DNA of 25,254 nt from a virus: positions 1 to 25,254 of the IMG/VR virus record IMGVR_UViG_3300042884_000644. The stretch is one strand, 5' to 3'. Under the pieces are notes generated by a model. It was not told the origin of the DNA. It saw nothing but the letters and a program-made list of their open reading frames with translations, and made no database searches. The translations under genes were made by a program, and so were the position numbers. How positions within the stretch are numbered: the stretch's first letter is position 1; the number at the start of each line of letters is the position of its first letter. Positions 23,101 through 25,254 of this stretch are shown one piece after another.

Positions 23101-25154
23101 ATGGTGATTTGACCGAAACACAAGATTTAACTGTAAGATGGTATGGTATTAAAGCCATGGCTTGTCGTGTGGTTAGAATTTCTGCGGTTAATGCTGAACC
23201 AATTGTTCAAGCACCTGTAGATGTAACTGCTGACCAAAACGCAGCTTTACAAGATAATGGTATTGTACCACAAGCTCAAAAACCACAAGCTCAAATTGAT
23301 TTGTTACAACAAGTTAAATCAGGTATCAGTAAAAAAATATTAAGATATTTGTTATCTGAGTGTGATTATTTTGAAGTGTTGAAAGAAAGTAATCCATTTG
23401 TTTTTGATTCAATTAAAGATAAGATTAAATATTTCTCACCAGCTTTTCATAGTACAACTCCTGAAGGATTAAATGCTAGATTAACATTCTTACAACAATG
23501 TACAAGACCCGGTGATACAATACCAACCATTGGCGCTAACGGAGCGAAGATTTATAACGATGCCATTAACACCGCATTTGGTGCACCACCGGTATTGGTT
23601 CTAAGAGTGGGGGATTTTTGGAACACTAAAGTTATTCCAACAGGATTAAGTATTAAGTATGAAAACTTTGACATGAACCCTGAAGGAATTGGTGTTCAAC
23701 CAATGATTGCCGATGTTACACTTAACTTTAACTTTATCGGAGGACACGGATTGAAAACTCCTATTGAAAGATTACAAAACGCTCTTTCATTTAATTTCTA
23801 TGCCAACACTGAAATCTATGATGAAAGGTCAACACCAACTGTTGATACTTCAGCATTAGACAAACAATTAGTCCAAGCCATTATTGACCAAACACCTGTT
23901 GTTGGAATCAACAATGTTTCTAATGTGAATCAAACGGATTTTGGTAAGACAATTGGTGATATTACAACAAGAATACAAACCGATACCGCTGAAACGGGAA
24001 CCACAAGTTATACCGTTTACATGGATAAATTAAAGGCTCAAACACAAGGATATTACAATTCGGTTATTTCATTTATGAGTGAAACGGTATCTGAATACAA
24101 TTGGGGTGTTTACCAAGCAACGGTTGCTTCTATGAATTATAATGAAGGTAAGATGTTGGCCTTTAATACAGAAATTAATAGTCCTTTGTTTGGAAAACCG
24201 GCTCAGTACCAACAAAATATTGACGAGGTGTTCACTTTATTTATTAAGGACATTGAGACAGGAAAACTCCCTTTTAGTGGTAGTGGAGCCGCTACCGGTG
24301 GACTCACATCAAGCAGGGACATATTTCAAAAGAATTACGTAACATATGTTAACGAATTGAAAAGTAATTTCCAAAGTAAGTTAACTGAAAGAATACAAAC
24401 CCTTACTTCTTTACAACAAGATTTGGGATATTTGATTGACTGTTCAAATTTAGTTGCGTCAGAAACTGACTCATACTTAATGACTACTGGACTCCCAAAA
24501 ATATTTAATTTATCGGGAACTACAATACAAACGGGTTCAACATCGGCATTAACCGCTAATACCTACGCCACTTTGATAAGTGATTTTACAACTATAGGTA
24601 ATTCCAACGCCCAATTTATAACTGACTTGTCAGGTAATTTTGCAAAAGTTTCAACAACAGACGCTACATTTTTTAGTGGTAACTCATTATACAATGTTAG
24701 ATATGTTGCTGGCGGAGGCTTCTCAACTATAGATATAGGAAACGAACAGGCATTTAACACCATTGAAAAAAAGAGAGAGTACTTTATAATGTGTCAAACC
24801 ATATTAAAAAACTTTGAAGACTTTAGAAAAAAAGTCTTGAATGGTATTGAAGGAAAAGACATTACGTTTACTAATGAGTTTTTGAATTTTTATTCAGGAA
24901 ATTCCACATCATTAAAAAATACTTATTCTAAAGAACAAATTGCAGCAAATACTATAATTACTGATTTTCAAAACAAATATGGTAATAAGTATCAAAAGTT
25001 CACACCATATCCTGATAATGTGAAAAGACCTTTCATATTTAGTACATTACCTGCGGCGACACAAACCCAAACCACTAACGCTAAAAATTTATATACAACG
25101 CAAAACATTGATAATAATCAAAAAGTTTATAACTTAAAGAAGAAGTTTAACTAA
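20193..25154 (+). CDS. 1653-residue baseplate/tail structural protein with an OmpA-like segment
   Basis: I do not recognise the whole protein; it has no single T4 counterpart. Three regions stand out. Around 610-735 is a beta-rich region with RKYMFSIENLAW, GRPEPIYTYANTKRTG and LSWKIIVDHPSVVN. Around 877-920, VTVTLQGSASAAASKDYN then LSERRIDSVLQYF looks like the peptidoglycan-binding OmpA/MotB C-terminal domain, though the usual binding Asp appears replaced (GSAS for G-TD). Around 1075-1220, YFSPAFHSTTPEGLNARLTF (1086-1105) and GVQPMIADVTLNFNFIGGHG match a contractile-tail structural pattern I have seen in large uncultured-phage baseplate proteins. The final 400 residues are helical. It follows the tape measure and its stop overlaps the next start (TAATG), so a hub or wedge role is likely. 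Confidence 0.65.
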   Translation: MAESPLSYISTYFLRETLLGRNLAPYSVPGVFSPRNDRAAGDLFLRNFSVRNSPDPLENEPFLTNAYKVNEFGPNGGYDKDISFITDTAPVAPNVGPYGPVPPFTEALLLYSKTYLKNQYIKNKFVPLNAGSNVYSVTDQTILTPGANYQPYWAPQSFVPSLYTPYNVLLQRDPVGDTGLLSEDSYMMQLAAQSLKENLQYRVDQNIANQTLGRVNILNGLKDPFNLAQILAGKRPVVARDWKITVGGGLLGNAADLLQRFTGTLIPVSPIPGDYFDEDMEQQNYGTAFSQLTAFRDGFVGKLLGRKTDRGKTPSELFLEYTGSGQKSQLQSNIDMNKYRPNYQITKGGNLFSRIVGAITSIFDTQAGSGNYYVGGTDSDPSTITSPPGQIPLNETGKEINAPVYGNDLLAKMYEGEDKDFRFGLAGKSYENAGGIQGGFTWVSPKYKKDAGNYVGPGGRVYDPNPSYPQIANTLTTTESTNYEFTPGSILYNTQKLIDSIPQGQARFSHVGNAIDQTAKVFNDGYREMTKGSQVIAYVGENGIEVGREYCRVFTKDSPYYTFGDLQKSEGITNYGRKFADSVLDNTFNLNIAPYKNPNSTNIIPDNNNGLGGYARKYMFSIENLAWRTSARPGYTVSDLPVCERGPNGGRVMWFAPYDLRFDEQSTPNFKDNDFIGRPEPIYTYANTKRTGTLSWKIIVDHPSVVNLLVNRVLANEGDRERVDSIINSFYAGCKKYDLYELARVYNTIPTSELYTYQQILNNPNVTTEEVSIISNNTNNETQTVTQPVESNLNKYQNLGFYFDNDQPDPKTRQVISSQPFQNLEATYMSQQPLYITENAKNGPVVQTAVSNFFTDVIDDNFKESQNLLKEIIDNVVNKNQRVTVTLQGSASAAASKDYNIPLSERRIDSVLQYFNTFTFQSGEQTLSMKELIDSGKIIVKALAYGESAQSVQFRSYNKNTTSENYNCTDGDLTETQDLTVRWYGIKAMACRVVRISAVNAEPIVQAPVDVTADQNAALQDNGIVPQAQKPQAQIDLLQQVKSGISKKILRYLLSECDYFEVLKESNPFVFDSIKDKIKYFSPAFHSTTPEGLNARLTFLQQCTRPGDTIPTIGANGAKIYNDAINTAFGAPPVLVLRVGDFWNTKVIPTGLSIKYENFDMNPEGIGVQPMIADVTLNFNFIGGHGLKTPIERLQNALSFNFYANTEIYDERSTPTVDTSALDKQLVQAIIDQTPVVGINNVSNVNQTDFGKTIGDITTRIQTDTAETGTTSYTVYMDKLKAQTQGYYNSVISFMSETVSEYNWGVYQATVASMNYNEGKMLAFNTEINSPLFGKPAQYQQNIDEVFTLFIKDIETGKLPFSGSGAATGGLTSSRDIFQKNYVTYVNELKSNFQSKLTERIQTLTSLQQDLGYLIDCSNLVASETDSYLMTTGLPKIFNLSGTTIQTGSTSALTANTYATLISDFTTIGNSNAQFITDLSGNFAKVSTTDATFFSGNSLYNVRYVAGGGFSTIDIGNEQAFNTIEKKREYFIMCQTILKNFEDFRKKVLNGIEGKDITFTNEFLNFYSGNSTSLKNTYSKEQIAANTIITDFQNKYGNKYQKFTPYPDNVKRPFIFSTLPAATQTQTTNAKNLYTTQNIDNNQKVYNLKKKFN
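23267..23295 (+). repeat. short in-frame repeat encoding a PQAQK linker
   Basis: A 14-nt unit ending CAAGCTCAAA occurs twice with a 15-nt period, coding the PQAQ-KPQAQ linker between the OmpA-like segment and the following domain. It is a coding feature, not an insertion. Confidence 0.4.
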
Positions 25155-25254
25155 TGGCACTACAATACTACAACAGATATCAAAACTTCTTAATCAACGG
25201 TAAACAAACCGTTGTTCCTTATGTCACGTTGCCCTCAAAAACTTCGGACCAAAG
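25154..25254 (+). CDS. baseplate protein, N-terminal fragment (runs off the window), possibly gp53-like
   Basis: The ATG at 25154 overlaps the preceding stop (TAATG), indicating translational coupling. Only about 33 residues are visible: MALQYYNRYQNFLINGKQTV then VPYVTLPSKTSDQ. This opening, aromatic residues followed by a 'p.v.lP.k..D' turn, is typical of short baseplate wedge proteins such as the T4 gp53 type, but too little is present to decide. Its place right after a large baseplate protein supports a baseplate role. Confidence 0.45.
   Translation, partial: MALQYYNRYQNFLINGKQTVVPYVTLPSKTSDQ

Noticed and set aside
23267-23295. Short repeat as a mobile element or CRISPR remnant
   Set aside because: It is two in-frame copies coding a PQAQK linker inside a long gene. 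There are no spacers or terminal repeats.
1-25254. tRNA, rRNA, CRISPR arrays, insertion sequences or an integrase
   Set aside because: I saw no cloverleaf, conserved rRNA stretch, direct-repeat array or transposase/integrase motif on either strand by eye.

Overview
The window is AT-rich, densely packed DNA of a T4-like contractile-tailed phage (Caudoviricetes, myovirus morphology). The evidence is a gp43-type family B DNA polymerase together with recognisable neck (gp13-, gp14- and gp15-like), sheath (gp18-like), tube (gp19-like), gp26-like hub/chaperone and tape-measure genes in virion-assembly order. No integrase, transposase, rRNA, tRNA or CRISPR array was seen. Almost no gene has a Shine-Dalgarno sequence, and the two most abundant tail proteins have long A-rich leaders. 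Both traits fit a Bacteroidota host, but that is an inference.

Layout. (1) Positions 1-2009 (+): the C-terminal end of a SAM-methyltransferase-like protein, then a fusion of an HtrL/YibB domain with a GT-A glycosyltransferase; together they look like a glycan-modification module. (2) 2030-5599 (+): a small unknown protein that may be structural, the replicative DNA polymerase, and a 96-residue protein resembling half of a type I restriction specificity subunit. (3) 5596-10417 (-): a SNF2-family helicase, an Mn-type superoxide dismutase fused to a PD-(D/E)XK-like nuclease domain, a gp13-like neck protein and a small beta-rich protein. (4) 10461-25254 (+): the tail block, made of an unknown 95-residue protein, gp14-like neck, gp15-like terminator, a very long sheath, a HAD-family protein, the tube, a gp26-like protein with a hidden +1-frame extension, the tape measure, a 1653-residue baseplate-type protein and the start of another small baseplate gene. 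A minus-strand ribbon-helix-helix gene lies between gp15 and the sheath.

Regulation. A motif TATTTAT(A/G/C/T) lies 3-62 nt upstream of 13 start codons, always in the same orientation relative to the gene and often inside a dyad. It looks like this phage's late-promoter or start signal. Strong intrinsic terminators follow the sheath and tube genes, and a minus-strand terminator lies in the leader of the ribbon-helix-helix gene.

How the genes fit together: the polymerase and SNF2 helicase act in replication and repair. The neck proteins join head to tail, and the tail block builds tube, sheath and baseplate around the tape measure. The glycosyltransferase module, SOD-nuclease fusion, HsdS-like protein and HAD protein are accessory functions acting on the host or the virion. 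The least expected items are the SOD-nuclease fusion, the probable +1 frameshift before the tape measure, and the conserved TATTTAT start signal.
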